The notes: generated by a model from the letters alone, not told the origin. A DNA stretch of 13,209 bases from Omnitrophica WOR_2 bacterium RIFCSPHIGHO2_01_FULL_52_10 (GCA_001805565.1 MHGM01000004.1:12053-25261); one strand, 5' to 3'. Numbered from the stretch's first letter, positions 1-7,559 are shown. Numbers and translations are program-made.

Positions 1-334
1 CCCACAGTTCCCATTGGCGGATCTGGACCGCGCGCAGGGCGATCGTTTCCTGATACTGCTCGATCTGGGCCCACAATCCCAGGATCTCGTTGACGGTGTC
101 CGTCCAATCACTGGCCTCTTGCTGCGCTACCTTGACCTTGTCTTCAAAGCGCTGGAGAATATCCAAGGCCTGCGTGAGCATCGCGAACTCTTCCCTGCGC
201 TCTTCCAGCTGATAGCCGGATAATTCTTCCTGGTGTTCGACATGCACGATCCCCAACTCGCGCAGGATCTCCAGCGAAGAAACGATGTCCTTTCTCTGGA
301 CGATCAAATGAAGTTTTTTCATCGGGACAATCAT
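1..334 (-). CDS. atpI: V-type ATP synthase subunit I, N-terminal part (runs off the window)
   Basis: This is the first 111 codons of a V/A-type ATPase subunit I (the a-subunit homologue), the membrane stator that carries ions past the K ring and links to the peripheral stalk. Reading the minus strand from 334 gives MIVPMKKLHLIVQRKD, followed by SSLEILRELGIVHVEH. The MxxPMKK opening and the ELGxVHVE segment are typical of the N-terminal cytoplasmic domain of this family. The remainder is a glutamate- and glutamine-rich, helical, coiled-coil-like stretch; the membrane part lies outside the window. The ATG at 334 overlaps the TGA of subunit D in an ATGA (4 bp overlap), which suggests translational coupling. 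No clear Shine-Dalgarno sequence is visible. An in-frame ATG at 322 is possible, but family members usually keep the IVPMKK start. The gene follows D as in chlamydial V-ATPase operons. Confidence 0.88.
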   Translation of the reverse strand, partial: MIVPMKKLHLIVQRKDIVSSLEILRELGIVHVEHQEELSGYQLEERREEFAMLTQALDILQRFEDKVKVAQQEASDWTDTVNEILGLWAQIEQYQETIALRAVQIRQWELW

Positions 335-948
335 GCGGCCACTAATTCTAAATCACGGACCTCAATTTTCTTTTTCGCGACTTTGCTCACCCCCACCGCG
401 TTGGCCTGCTGGTCACCGAGATAAATGCAAATCTGCCGAATATTTTCCTGGCACTCGGGGATCTTGACCTTCTCGAAGAGATTGACCCGCTGGGTGGTGA
501 TGCGCAGTTCCTGCTCCAGAACCGCGATGCCTTCCTTGATGACCACAAGCTCGGCGAGCAAGGTCACCATCAGCCGGAGTTCTGCAATGCCGCGGTCGAT
601 CCACAAGGGCGTCGCATACAGATCATACTCGGCCTGCGGGAAATGGATGTCGTCGAATACCGGGACATTCGCGCCGGCGATGTTGACGGTCTTGACAAAA
701 ACGCTTTGCGGTTTGACCCACGCGCGGATATCAATGGACGAGTCCCCCAAAAGGCCGACCCAAGGGTCAACCTCTTCAAGTTTCTTGTTGAGGACCTTTT
801 CCCGTTCGGCGTAAAGCCGACGGGCCTCGAGGATCTTCACCTGCAGCTGCTGTTTCTTTAAAAGCAGTGTGGGCAGATAATGACGGTACTGCTTGAGGCT
901 GTCGCGCTGGCGTTTGAGTTCGCCTTTGGTGAGCTTGATTTTTGCCAT
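331..948 (-). CDS. atpD: V-type ATP synthase subunit D
   Basis: Central-shaft subunit D of the V/A-ATPase, which rotates inside the A3B3 head and couples catalysis to the membrane ring. The protein has 205 residues, close to the usual length of about 200-210. It begins MAKIKLTKGELKRQRDSL, the typical long N-terminal helix of the family, and has a matching C-terminal helix (ITTQRVNLFEKVKIPE, followed by ENIRQICIYLGD). The open frame extends upstream to 1092, but that part overlaps the end of subunit B and a repeat element (953-1017), so the ATG at 948 is preferred. The ribosome-binding site is weak; only GAGAT-like bases from the repeat precede the start. The stop overlaps the subunit I start by 4 bp. 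Confidence 0.93.
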   Translation of the reverse strand: MAKIKLTKGELKRQRDSLKQYRHYLPTLLLKKQQLQVKILEARRLYAEREKVLNKKLEEVDPWVGLLGDSSIDIRAWVKPQSVFVKTVNIAGANVPVFDDIHFPQAEYDLYATPLWIDRGIAELRLMVTLLAELVVIKEGIAVLEQELRITTQRVNLFEKVKIPECQENIRQICIYLGDQQANAVGVSKVAKKKIEVRDLELVAA

Positions 949-952
949 TTTT

Positions 953-1017
953 TCGTATCTCGTCGCTCGTATCCCGTATCTCGTCGAAATACAAAATACG
1001 AGATACGAAATACGATT
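953..1017. repeat. Heptamer-built inverted repeat (TCGTATC words) between atpB and atpD
   Basis: The whole atpB-atpD gap is built of 7-bp units: TCGTATC, TCGTCGC, TCGTATC, CCGTATC, TCGTCGA, then AATACAA, AATACGA, GATACGA, AATACGA. The 12-mer CGTATCTCGTCG occurs exactly at 954-965 and 975-986. The two halves are complementary: 968-983 pairs with 999-1014 with 14 of 16 matches around a 15-nt loop. The element ends beside the atpB stop codon (1019-1021) and runs up to the atpD start, whose weak ribosome-binding sequence comes from it. A period of 7 is not a coding period. Confidence 0.85.
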
Positions 1018-1018
1018 A

Positions 1019-2326
1019 TTATTTTGCTTCCGCTTTTGCCGGCCAGTACTGCTTGACCAACACGTCTTTGATCCCTGTTTCCGCCGGTTCAAAAATGTCC
1101 GCCAGGATCTGCCAGCCGCGGTCGAGCGCCTCTTCGAGAGGAATGTTGACGGACAACTCCATCAATTCTTCCTCGAAACGGTTCCCGTACTTCAAAAGTT
1201 TCTCGTCCCACGCGCTCATCTGAAAACCCATTGAGCGTTTTTCCAGCGTGCTGCGGTAATCCGCGAAAAGCTGGATCATCCGGTCCATGATCGCGCGATG
1301 GTCCGAGCGCGTCTTGTCGTTGACCTGCTGTTTCAAACGGCTCAAACTGCCGAAGGGCTCGATGCGCCCGCCGCGCAAATAAAACTGTCCTTCGGTAATA
1401 TAACCGGTGTTGTCGGGAATAGGATGTGTGACATCGTCCCCAGGCATGGTCGTCACCGCTAAAATCGTGATGGAACCGGCGTCCGAAAAATCGACCGCCT
1501 TTTCATAGCGGGCCGCGAGTTGGCTGTAAAGATCACCGGGGTAACCTCGGTTCGAGGGGATCTGTTCCATCGTGATGGCGACCTCTTTGAGCGCATCGGA
1601 AAAGTTCGTCATGTCCGTTAAAAGGACCAGAACGCGTTTTCCTCCCAGCGCGAATTGCTCGGCGGCCGCCAGACACATATCCGGCACCAGCAGACATTCC
1701 ACCGTCGGGTCGGAGGCGGTGTGAATGAATAAAATGGAGCGCGACAAAGAACCCTGCTTTTCCAGGGTGTCACGGAAAAATAAATAGTCGTCGTACTTTA
1801 GACCCATTCCGCCAAGAATAATGAGATCGACCTCGGCCTGCATCGCGATGCGGGCGAGGAGCTCATTGTAAGGTTCCCCGGCGACCGAAAATATAGGAAG
1901 TTTCTGGGATACCACCAGCGAGTTAAAGACATCGATCATCGGAATGCCGGTGCGGATCATGTTCTTGGGGACGATCCTTTTGGACGGATTGACCGATGGC
2001 CCGCCGATATCGATCATGTTGTCGGTCAGCACGGGGCCGTTGTCGCGCGGCAAGCCACTGCCGTTAAAGACGCGCCCCAGCAGATCCTCCGAATAGGAAA
2101 TACGCATCGGGCGCTTCAAAAAACGCACCTTGTCGTCCGTTGAAATCCCGCGGCTTCCGGCGAGAACCTGAAGCGACACCCTTTTACCGTCCAAGCGGAT
2201 GACCTGCGCCAGCGAAATGCCGGCTGGCGCATGAACCTGCGCCAGTTCCCTGTAACTGACGTCTTGCGCTTCAACAACGATGACGTCTCCCGAGATCTGT
2301 AAGATTTGACTGTGGATTTTTTGCAT
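1019..2326 (-). CDS. atpB: V-type ATP synthase subunit B
   Basis: Non-catalytic, nucleotide-binding subunit of the A3B3 head of the V/A-ATPase. The protein has 435 residues, slightly short of the usual 430-465 but complete. Visible landmarks are [15 protein letters not shown] (84-98), [13 protein letters not shown] (125-137), the degenerate P-loop region [15 protein letters not shown] (147-161) with no GKT as expected for [17 protein letters not shown] (256-271) carrying the arginine that reaches into the catalytic site, and a PFGSLSRL signature further on. The sequence resembles the divergent chlamydial and spirochaete-type B subunits more than archaeal ones. The ATG at 2326 follows an AAGGA ribosome-binding site, with an 11 bp gap from subunit A. 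The stop abuts a heptamer hairpin. Confidence 0.95.
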   Translation of the reverse strand: MQKIHSQILQISGDVIVVEAQDVSYRELAQVHAPAGISLAQVIRLDGKRVSLQVLAGSRGISTDDKVRFLKRPMRISYSEDLLGRVFNGSGLPRDNGPVLTDNMIDIGGPSVNPSKRIVPKNMIRTGIPMIDVFNSLVVSQKLPIFSVAGEPYNELLARIAMQAEVDLIILGGMGLKYDDYLFFRDTLEKQGSLSRSILFIHTASDPTVECLLVPDMCLAAAEQFALGGKRVLVLLTDMTNFSDALKEVAITMEQIPSNRGYPGDLYSQLAARYEKAVDFSDAGSITILAVTTMPGDDVTHPIPDNTGYITEGQFYLRGGRIEPFGSLSRLKQQVNDKTRSDHRAIMDRMIQLFADYRSTLEKRSMGFQMSAWDEKLLKYGNRFEEELMELSVNIPLEEALDRGWQILADIFEPAETGIKDVLVKQYWPAKAEAK

Positions 2327-2337
2327 ATGATTTCCTT

Positions 2338-4071
2338 TTATATCTTGCCGTTGGATATTTGGTGACGTATATTTTGTTCTTTGCGTTTGAAATCTTCCGA
2401 CTGAAAAGCCGCCGAATTCCAGTTGACGAAGGATTGCCGCAATTGCTGGAAAAACCGTCGGGCGGCGTCTTTATTCTCAAACTGAAATTCCAGGTCGATG
2501 ATCTCCGCCATGAGCCGGTACACGTGCTTCTGCCGGTCGGCCGCGGTCGCCTCATCGGTTTTATCGAAAGCGTTCTGCTGCAGATAAACGGCGTCAAAAA
2601 AATCGCCTTTGAGATAGTCGATGAATTCCTGAATCGAAACCCCTTCCTCGCCGACGACCTTCATCATCTGGTTGACGTTGTTGCTTTTTTTGAGGATCGC
2701 GGCCCCCTTACGGACATGTTCGGGTTCGATGAAGCTGGTGTATTTACTCCAGCTGTCTAATGGATCAATGGAAGGGTATTTCCGGGCGTTGGCGCGGTCG
2801 CGCGACAACCCGTGAAAGGCGCCGACGACCTTGAGCGTGGCCTGGGTCACCGGTTCTTCAAAGTTGCCGCCCGCCGGAGAAACCGCCCCGCCGATGGTGA
2901 CCGACCCCGTGCCGCCGTCGCGCAACTTCACTAATCCGGCGCGCTCATAAAAATTCGCGATGCGCGATTCCAGGTAAGCGGGGAACGCTTCTTCGCCGGG
3001 GATCTCTTCCAGACGCCCCGACATCTCGCGCATGGCCTGCGCCCAGCGGGACGTCGAGTCCGCCAGAAGCAAAACGTTCAACCCCATCTGCCGGTAATAT
3101 TCGGCCAAAGTCACGCCGGTATAAACGCTGGATTCCCGGGCCGCGACCGGCATCGAGCTGGTGTTGCAGATAATAATGGTACGTTCCATCAGGGTCTTGC
3201 CCGTGCGCGGGTCGACCAAATGCGGGAACTCTTCCAGGATCTCGACGACCTCGCCGGCACGCTCGCCGCAAGCGACCACAATCACGATGTCCACCTCGGC
3301 GTGACGACTCAACAGATGCTGCAAGACCGTTTTCCCCGCGCCGAAAGGCCCCGGGGTGCAAAACGTGCCGCCGATGGCCACGGGGACAAGGGTGTCGATA
3401 ATCCGTAACTTTGTGACCAGCGGCTGGGTCGGTTTTAATTTCTGTGCGTAAGCCTTGATGGCGACTTTAACCGGCCAGTTCTGCGCCATCTTGACTTCCT
3501 GAACTTTGCCGGAGGCGTCTTTTAATTTCGCGATGGTCGTTTGGATCGTGTACTTTCCATTGGGGGCGATCTCCGTAACCTCGAATTCGCCGTGCAGCGC
3601 GAACGGGACCATGATCCGGTGCTGGAAAATCTTCTCGGGGACCGTGCCGAGTTTGTCGCCGGCACGTACTTTTTCTCCCACACGCACCGCCGTGGTGAAT
3701 TCCCATTCTTGCTTATCGTCCAATGCCTTGAGGTAAGCCCCACGCTTTAAGAAAAATCCGTGTTGCCGGGCCAACTGCGGCAGAGGATTTTGCAGACCGT
3801 CGAAAATTTGTCCCAAAAGCCCGGGCCCGAGTTCGACGCTCAAAAGTTGGCCCGTAAATTCCACCGTGTTGCCAATTTGAATGCCGCTGGTATCCTCGAA
3901 GACCTGCAGCTCCGCCCGTTTGCCGCGCACGCGGATAACCTCGGATTTCAAATGCTCCCCGCCGACGCGCACGTAGACGACCTCGTTTTGCATGACACTT
4001 TGCGCAAACTCAACGCCGACCATGTTGCCGTTGACGCCGACCACTTGTCCCGTTCTCGTGTGTTCGCCCAC
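2338..4071 (-). CDS. atpA: V-type ATP synthase catalytic subunit A
   Basis: Catalytic subunit of the V/A-ATPase head. The protein has 577 residues, the normal size (about 580-590). It has a beta-barrel N-terminal region (1-75), the A-specific non-homologous insert (about 110-200), Walker A GPFGAGKT (241-248), ACGERAGE (267-274) with the catalytic glutamate region, Walker B LLLAD (334-338) followed by [18 protein letters not shown], and a helical C-terminal domain. The start is GTG at 4071 ([15 protein letters not shown]), supported by an AGGAG ribosome-binding site at 4082-4078 with 6 nt spacing; no closer ATG fits the family N-terminus. The extreme C-terminus (about the last 12 residues, [11 protein letters not shown]) is polar and not obviously conserved. 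ATP synthesis or hydrolysis direction and the coupling ion cannot be read from this subunit. Confidence 0.97.
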   Translation of the reverse strand: MGEHTRTGQVVGVNGNMVGVEFAQSVMQNEVVYVRVGGEHLKSEVIRVRGKRAELQVFEDTSGIQIGNTVEFTGQLLSVELGPGLLGQIFDGLQNPLPQLARQHGFFLKRGAYLKALDDKQEWEFTTAVRVGEKVRAGDKLGTVPEKIFQHRIMVPFALHGEFEVTEIAPNGKYTIQTTIAKLKDASGKVQEVKMAQNWPVKVAIKAYAQKLKPTQPLVTKLRIIDTLVPVAIGGTFCTPGPFGAGKTVLQHLLSRHAEVDIVIVVACGERAGEVVEILEEFPHLVDPRTGKTLMERTIIICNTSSMPVAARESSVYTGVTLAEYYRQMGLNVLLLADSTSRWAQAMREMSGRLEEIPGEEAFPAYLESRIANFYERAGLVKLRDGGTGSVTIGGAVSPAGGNFEEPVTQATLKVVGAFHGLSRDRANARKYPSIDPLDSWSKYTSFIEPEHVRKGAAILKKSNNVNQMMKVVGEEGVSIQEFIDYLKGDFFDAVYLQQNAFDKTDEATAADRQKHVYRLMAEIIDLEFQFENKDAARRFFQQLRQSFVNWNSAAFQSEDFKRKEQNIRHQISNGKI

Positions 4072-4120
4072 TTCCCGCTCCTTTTACTTGAAATAAACCT
4101 GTTTTTTAAGCCACGACCTG

Positions 4121-4222
4121 TTCCGACGTTCGCTAACGCTCAATCGGGACTCCGACTCAAGCAGACGTCGGAACCGAGTTCGCCTGCGGGGCCACCTTTG
4201 GTGGACGAGCGTCGGAGCCCTC
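4121..4222. repeat. Palindromic repeat cluster (TCCGAC/GTCGGA words) at the 3' end of the DUF2764 gene
   Basis: This stretch holds repeated TCCGAC and GTCGGA words that can form several nested hairpins. Examples are TCCGAC at 4151-4156 against GTCGGA at 4167-4172, and CCACC/GGTGG around TTT at 4192-4204. The segment 4121-4147 matches 12578-12604, which lies inside pyrR, at 21 of 27 positions in the same orientation, so they are two copies of one repeat family. The stop codon of the DUF2764 gene (4157-4159) lies inside the repeat, so roughly the last 20 residues of that protein are repeat-encoded. The remainder, to about 4100, is non-coding leader for atpA. Confidence 0.75.
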
Positions 4223-4762
4223 GGGCAACGGCATTGTTTTTATTTCCTGCAAACGATTACGCCCCTCCGGCGAACCATACTCCTGGTGACGTTTCAAAAT
4301 TTCCAGCTTCAAATAATAGATGAACACGCTTTCAAAGTCGTAATAATGCCCCATCCCCAGATCATCGAGGAATTGCCAGCGCGCCTTGCTTAAAATTTTT
4401 TCGGCCTCCCGAAGATCGTCCATTTTCAAAGCCCGCTGGATGTCTTCAACGGGCGAAGACACAAGCGTGCGGGGTCCGTGCAGATACTTTAAGGGGTCCT
4501 TGTTGAGATGACCGGCGCGGTACCAAGCTAATTCATTGCGCAACCCACGGTCGAAATGAAGCCACGCGTCGAGAACGCGGTTACCGGTCCCCAGGACGGA
4601 AAGGGCTTCATCCGGCGCCCATAATTGTTCCATCAGGGCGTAATCCTTTTCGGTCAAAAGTCTTCGACAATCTTCCCGAAAAGCCCCGACGGTCATAGGC
4701 ATCTTTCCGTCAAAAAAAACAAGAGGTAAACTCGCAATAAAATAATAATAGATACTTCCCAT
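4157..4762 (-). CDS. DUF2764-family V-ATPase operon protein
   Basis: The protein has 201 residues and begins MGSIYYYFIASLPLVFFDG, the aromatic N-terminus typical of DUF2764, a family found between the E and A genes of V-ATPase operons in chlamydiae, spirochaetes and Bacteroidetes. Its role is not established; the constant position suggests an assembly factor or an accessory stalk subunit, which is inference. The body is mostly helical and charged (ARWQFLDDLGMGHYYDFESV near the middle-to-end), with no catalytic motif I can name. The C-terminal part after about residue 178 (MPLPEGSDARPPKVAPQANS and the last residues) is low-complexity and encoded by a palindromic repeat, so it is probably not part of the ancestral fold. 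The ATG at 4762 is the only available start before an in-frame stop, and no good ribosome-binding site is seen. Identification rests on the N-terminal motif plus context. Confidence 0.8.
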   Translation of the reverse strand: MGSIYYYFIASLPLVFFDGKMPMTVGAFREDCRRLLTEKDYALMEQLWAPDEALSVLGTGNRVLDAWLHFDRGLRNELAWYRAGHLNKDPLKYLHGPRTLVSSPVEDIQRALKMDDLREAEKILSKARWQFLDDLGMGHYYDFESVFIYYLKLEILKRHQEYGSPEGRNRLQEIKTMPLPEGSDARPPKVAPQANSVPTSA

Positions 4763-4782
4763 GCTGCGGATCTTTCTGAACC

Positions 4783-4916
4783 CTCGGTAAATTTAGGCTA
4801 CCTCACCGAGAGTTCGTCCTGAGCGAGTGCAACGAGCGAAGGATCGAGTTAGATCCTTCGTCGCTTTGCTCCTCAGGATGACGGGTCGGAGAACTATATA
4901 ACTCTCCGACCCGTCA
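4783..4916. repeat. Cluster of three hairpins between atpE and the DUF2764 gene
   Basis: The gap is almost entirely inverted repeats. (1) CTCGGT/ACCGAG at 4783-4788 and 4805-4810. (2) A long imperfect palindrome at 4815-4882, with outer arms CGTCCTGAG (4815-4823) and CTCAGGATG (4872-4880) and a perfect inner stem CGAAGGATC (4837-4845) with GATCCTTCG (4852-4860). This resembles the GATCCTTCG...CTCAGGATGAC repeats that I have seen scattered in many bacterial genomes. (3) A 14-bp perfect stem, 4879-4892 with 4903-4916, around a 10-nt AT loop; its right arm contains the atpE stop codon (4914-4916). No U-tract follows any of them on the transcribed strand, so they are not ordinary intrinsic terminators. 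Confidence 0.85.
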
Positions 4917-5516
4917 CTTTAACAATGCCGCCAGTTCTTCGTTGAGATAAACGCTCAAATATTCGGCCAGGGCCGCTTCGCTGAAATCAAAACTGGATTT
5001 GCCGTTATCGAAACTGATGGTGAATCCCTTGCCGATATCTTCTGAAGCCCGGAAATGAACGGGATGCTTGAGCTGTTTTTGCAATTTCGCGAGAGAACCG
5101 TCGCGCAATTCCTTGAGGTCTTTGGGGTCTAACATCACTTCGATCCCAGCGTCAGCCGATCCTCCGTCGATGGCCTTGTTGGTGACCTGCGCGATGATAT
5201 CGGCCAGTTTCTGCGGCGTGAGCGCGTCGGCGACCTGCGCGACGACGATTCTTTGCAAAAACTTCTGGATCTCTTTTTTCAGGGAAAGCAGCGTGTCGCG
5301 CGAAGCCTGTCGCAGCGCCGTGCGGGAGGCCTCTTGTTTCTTCTGGATTTCCTCTTCGGCCTCCAGAAGCAGATCCTGCGCGCGTTTGTTCGCCTCGTTG
5401 AGGATCCCTTGCGCGTTGCGCTTGGCCCGCTCTTCGATCTCCCTGGCCTTTTGGTCGGCGGCCTGGAGCCCTTCCGTTTTGATCTTATCGATCAGTTCCT
5501 GGACTTGTTGGGACAT
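4914..5516 (-). CDS. atpE: V-type ATP synthase subunit E (peripheral stalk)
   Basis: Peripheral-stalk subunit E, which with subunit I and G/H-type partners holds the A3B3 head stationary. The protein has 200 residues, normal for the family. Residues 1-100 are a long charged, alanine-, lysine- and glutamate-rich helix (VQELIDKIKTEGLQAAD, then repeated EAN/EAE heptads) expected to form a coiled coil. The C-terminal half (about 105-200) is a mixed alpha/beta head-binding domain with a GKGFTISFDNGKSSFDFSE segment. The ATG at 5516 is chosen because AGGAG lies 6 nt upstream (5527-5523); the longer frame up to 5603 runs into an AT-rich repeat and looks non-coding. It is the first gene of the ATPase cluster. 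No subunit G/H gene is visible here. The stop codon lies within a 14-bp hairpin arm. Confidence 0.92.
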   Translation of the reverse strand: MSQQVQELIDKIKTEGLQAADQKAREIEERAKRNAQGILNEANKRAQDLLLEAEEEIQKKQEASRTALRQASRDTLLSLKKEIQKFLQRIVVAQVADALTPQKLADIIAQVTNKAIDGGSADAGIEVMLDPKDLKELRDGSLAKLQKQLKHPVHFRASEDIGKGFTISFDNGKSSFDFSEAALAEYLSVYLNEELAALLK

Positions 5517-5570
5517 TTTGAACTCCTGTCTTATATAAATTAAATATAAAAACCAAGATACAAGTTCTAA

Positions 5571-5727
5571 AATCCCAATTTTCAAATCCCAAATTCCAAA
5601 CAATTCTCAATTTCAAAATACCAATGACCAAAACCACGCTTTTAGAAATAAATTCCTAAATTTGAGTCATTCGGACATTTGGTATTGTTTATTGTTTGTG
5701 ATTTGGTGCTTGTGTATTGGAATTTAC
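5571..5727. repeat. Long AT-rich inverted repeat of ATCCCAA/ATTCCAA units between pyrF and atpE
   Basis: This interval (5517-5750) has no gene. Its left arm (about 5571-5637) is a run of 7-8 bp units such as ATCCCAA, TTTTCAA, ATCCCAA, ATTCCAA. The right arm (about 5673-5727) is their approximate reverse complement (words such as TTTGGTATTG and TATTGGAATTT). Together they form an imperfect palindrome of about 150 bp. At its centre, TTTAGAAA (5641-5648) and TTCCTAAA (5653-5660) form a separate 8-bp stem with one wobble pair. Between the element and atpE is an AT-rich stretch (5530-5565). I could not find a convincing -35/-10 pair, so whether the ATPase genes have their own promoter is open. Confidence 0.8.
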
Positions 5728-5750
5728 CTGTGCCTTGGTTATCGGGACTT

Positions 5751-6467
5751 TTAACCTCTAACCTGTCTTATTTCCTTTAAGATTTCTTTCGCCGCGGAGG
5801 CCGGATCCGGAGCGCTGACGACCGGACGTCCCACGACTAAAAAATCGCTCCCATTGGCAATGGCATCAGCGGGAGTTGTCACCCTTTTTTGGTCACCGAC
5901 GGCAGAATCTTTGGGGCGGATACCTGGTGTAACGATAACGAAATCTTTGCCGAATTCCCGTCGGATAAGCGCCGCTTCCTGACTCGAGGCAACCACGCCG
6001 TCCAGGCCGGATTCTTTGGCCAGCGCGGCCCGTTCCAAAACAAGACGGGCTATGTTATCTTTTTTTGCCTCGCTTGTCAAGACCGTAATGGCAACCAGAA
6101 GGGGTCTTTTAACCCCTGCGACTTGAGCCTCTTTTCGCGCTGCCTGGACGGCCGCCTGGAGCATTTCAGGACCCCCCAACGCGTGCAAAGTGCACATCAT
6201 AATACCCCGGCCGCCTTCCGTAATATGGACAGCCGCGGCGACCGCGGCGGCGGCCGTGTTGGGAATATCGTGGAATTTCAAGTCCAGAAAGGCCTCTTTC
6301 CCCTCCCGCAAAAGATAACGCACGGCTTCGGGACCGCACGCCGTAAATAGCTGGCTGCTCACCTTAAAGATATCGACGATCCCCTCAAGGGCGCGCACGA
6401 GCCTTTTCGCCTCATCCAGCGTGGCGACATCGAGCGCAACGATCAACTGTCCTTTGTGAATAGTCAT
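5751..6467 (-). CDS. pyrF: Orotidine 5'-phosphate decarboxylase
   Basis: Converts OMP to UMP, the last step of de novo pyrimidine synthesis. The protein has 238 residues, the typical size of the bacterial group I enzyme. The catalytic block is DLKFHDIPNT (62-71), supplying the Asp-Lys-Asp set (D62, K64, D67). Lys35 in DIFKVS and the VTPGIRP phosphate-binding segment near residue 190 are also present, as are the N-terminal LIVALDV and the C-terminal FLVVGRPVV strand-loop. The ATG at 6467 (MTIHKGQ) fits the family; no strong ribosome-binding site is seen. It follows pyrD across a 69-bp gap holding a heptamer hairpin. It is the last pyr gene before the ATPase cluster, and no T-tract terminator follows it. 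Confidence 0.97.
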   Translation of the reverse strand: MTIHKGQLIVALDVATLDEAKRLVRALEGIVDIFKVSSQLFTACGPEAVRYLLREGKEAFLDLKFHDIPNTAAAAVAAAVHITEGGRGIMMCTLHALGGPEMLQAAVQAARKEAQVAGVKRPLLVAITVLTSEAKKDNIARLVLERAALAKESGLDGVVASSQEAALIRREFGKDFVIVTPGIRPKDSAVGDQKRVTTPADAIANGSDFLVVGRPVVSAPDPASAAKEILKEIRQVRG

Positions 6468-6483
6468 AATTGATGTTGAGCTA

Positions 6484-6536
6484 TCAGTCTTCAGACATCA
6501 GTCGTCAGATTTTGGCTGATGACTGAAGACTGACGA
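6484..6536. repeat. Heptamer inverted repeat (CAGNNNT / CTGANGA) between pyrD and pyrF
   Basis: Four left units CAGTCTT, CAGACAT, CAGTCGT, CAGATTT (6485-6512) are followed by TGG and three right units CTGATGA, CTGAAGA, CTGACGA (6516-6536). Arms 6484-6501 and 6516-6533 are complementary at 17 of 18 positions around a 14-nt loop. The right arm ends exactly where the pyrD stop codon begins (6537-6539). There is no T-run after it on the transcribed strand. Confidence 0.92.
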
Positions 6537-7442
6537 CTAATGTTTGACGACTCCTACAATTTCTTTAATGTCTCTGACTTTATTCTTTTTCATATACTCT
6601 TTAATGCCTTCCAGGACTTCCACCGGCGCGCGGGGATCAATGAAATTCGCCGTCCCCACCGCGACCATGGTGGCGCCGGCGAGGATAAATTCCAGCGCGT
6701 CCCGTGCGGTCATGATCCCGCCCATGGCGATAATGGGGATCTTCACCTGTTGGGCTGTCTGGTAAACCATATACACGGCCATCGGCCGGATCGCCGGGCC
6801 GCTTAATCCGCCGGTAAAATTCCCCAGTACACAGCGGCGTTTGTTGACATCGATCACCATGGCCGAGAACGTATTGACCAAACTCACCGCGTCGGCGCCG
6901 GCTTCTTCGGCGGAACGCGCGATCGCGGCGATATCCGTCACGTTGGGAGACAATTTGGCAATGACCGGCACGCGGGAAATTCCTTTGACCAGTTTCACCA
7001 CGCGGCGGGTCGCCTCCGGGTCCTGCGCGACCAGCATTTTTTTCCCCAGATTCGGACAAGACAAATTCAGCTCCAGGGCGCTCACGCCTTTTTGCTGATG
7101 AAATTTCTCGGTAAGAGTTTTGAACTCTTCGTCCGTATGTCCCAGAACACTGATAATAAGCGGCACACCTATTTTTTGCAGCGGCGGCAACTTGACGCGG
7201 ATAAATCCGTCGGCCCCCGGATTCTCAATACCGATCGCGTTGAGCATGCCTGAAGGCGTTTCCGCGATCCGCCGCGGCGGGTTACCTTCGCGGGCGTGCA
7301 ACGTCACCGTTTTGGGAACGATCGCGCCCAGCTTTTTGACCTCATCGAGATCATAATATTTCTCCGCGTGCCCGAAGGTGCCCGAGGCGACCGTGACGGG
7401 ATTCGCGAACTGCGCGTTGCCGATTTTGACTGTGAGATTCAT
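6537..7442 (-). CDS. pyrD: Dihydroorotate dehydrogenase, class 1B catalytic subunit
   Basis: FMN-containing catalytic subunit that oxidises dihydroorotate to orotate. In class 1B enzymes the electrons pass through PyrK to NAD+, and pyrK is encoded nearby. The protein has 301 residues from the ATG at 7442 (MNLTVKIGNAQFANPV). Key parts are VASGTFG (18-24), PKTVT with the FMN-contacting lysine (43-47), NLSCPN with the class 1 catalytic cysteine C129, AKLSPN (162-167), and the FMN phosphate region GGLSGPA plus AMGGI near the C-terminus. Two other in-frame ATGs lie at 7448 and 7454; 7442 is preferred because homologues start with M-x-L-x-V, but no Shine-Dalgarno sequence decides it. It is separated from pyrK by a small TauE/SafE gene. 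Confidence 0.96.
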   Translation of the reverse strand: MNLTVKIGNAQFANPVTVASGTFGHAEKYYDLDEVKKLGAIVPKTVTLHAREGNPPRRIAETPSGMLNAIGIENPGADGFIRVKLPPLQKIGVPLIISVLGHTDEEFKTLTEKFHQQKGVSALELNLSCPNLGKKMLVAQDPEATRRVVKLVKGISRVPVIAKLSPNVTDIAAIARSAEEAGADAVSLVNTFSAMVIDVNKRRCVLGNFTGGLSGPAIRPMAVYMVYQTAQQVKIPIIAMGGIMTARDALEFILAGATMVAVGTANFIDPRAPVEVLEGIKEYMKKNKVRDIKEIVGVVKH

Positions 7443-7456
7443 GATCATTACCATTT

Positions 7457-7559
7457 AGAAGCAAAGAAGCAAGAAACAAAGAATCAAAAAAATCAAAAAA
7501 CAAAATATGATTTTATTCCCAGGCTTCTTGCTTATTTTTATCTCTGCTTCTTGCCTCTT
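7457..7559. repeat. AAGAAGC-type heptamer inverted repeat between the TauE-like gene and pyrD
   Basis: The left arm (7457-7487) is a run of about 7-bp units (AGAAGCAA, AGAAGCA, AGAAACA, AAGAATC). The right arm (7522-7559) carries their complements (GGCTTCTTGCTT, then CTGCTTCTTGCC). An A-rich middle (7488-7510) separates them. The same words occur in the pyrR-pyrB gap. The right end touches the stop codon of the TauE-like gene (7559-7561). Confidence 0.8.

Noticed and set aside
3760..4323. Plus-strand open frame of 187 codons across the atpA start and the DUF2764 end
   Set aside because: It runs antisense through two better-supported genes and the repeat cluster and has no family-like motif.
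4879..4916. 14-bp hairpin after atpE as an intrinsic terminator
   Set aside because: No T-run follows on the transcribed strand, and the next bases belong to another palindrome.
5068..5538. Plus-strand open frame opposite atpE (156 codons)
   Set aside because: The Ser/Cys/Arg-rich composition is the usual shadow of a coiled-coil gene; there is no ribosome-binding site or motif.
5517..5565. Promoter for the ATPase genes in the AT-rich stretch before atpE
   Set aside because: TATATT and TATAAG strings occur, but none has a reasonable -35 at 16-18 bp, and some would start inside the ribosome-binding site.
5530..5727. CRISPR array
   Set aside because: The units are only 7-8 bp, degenerate and inverted, with no regular 20-40 bp repeats and spacers and no cas genes nearby.
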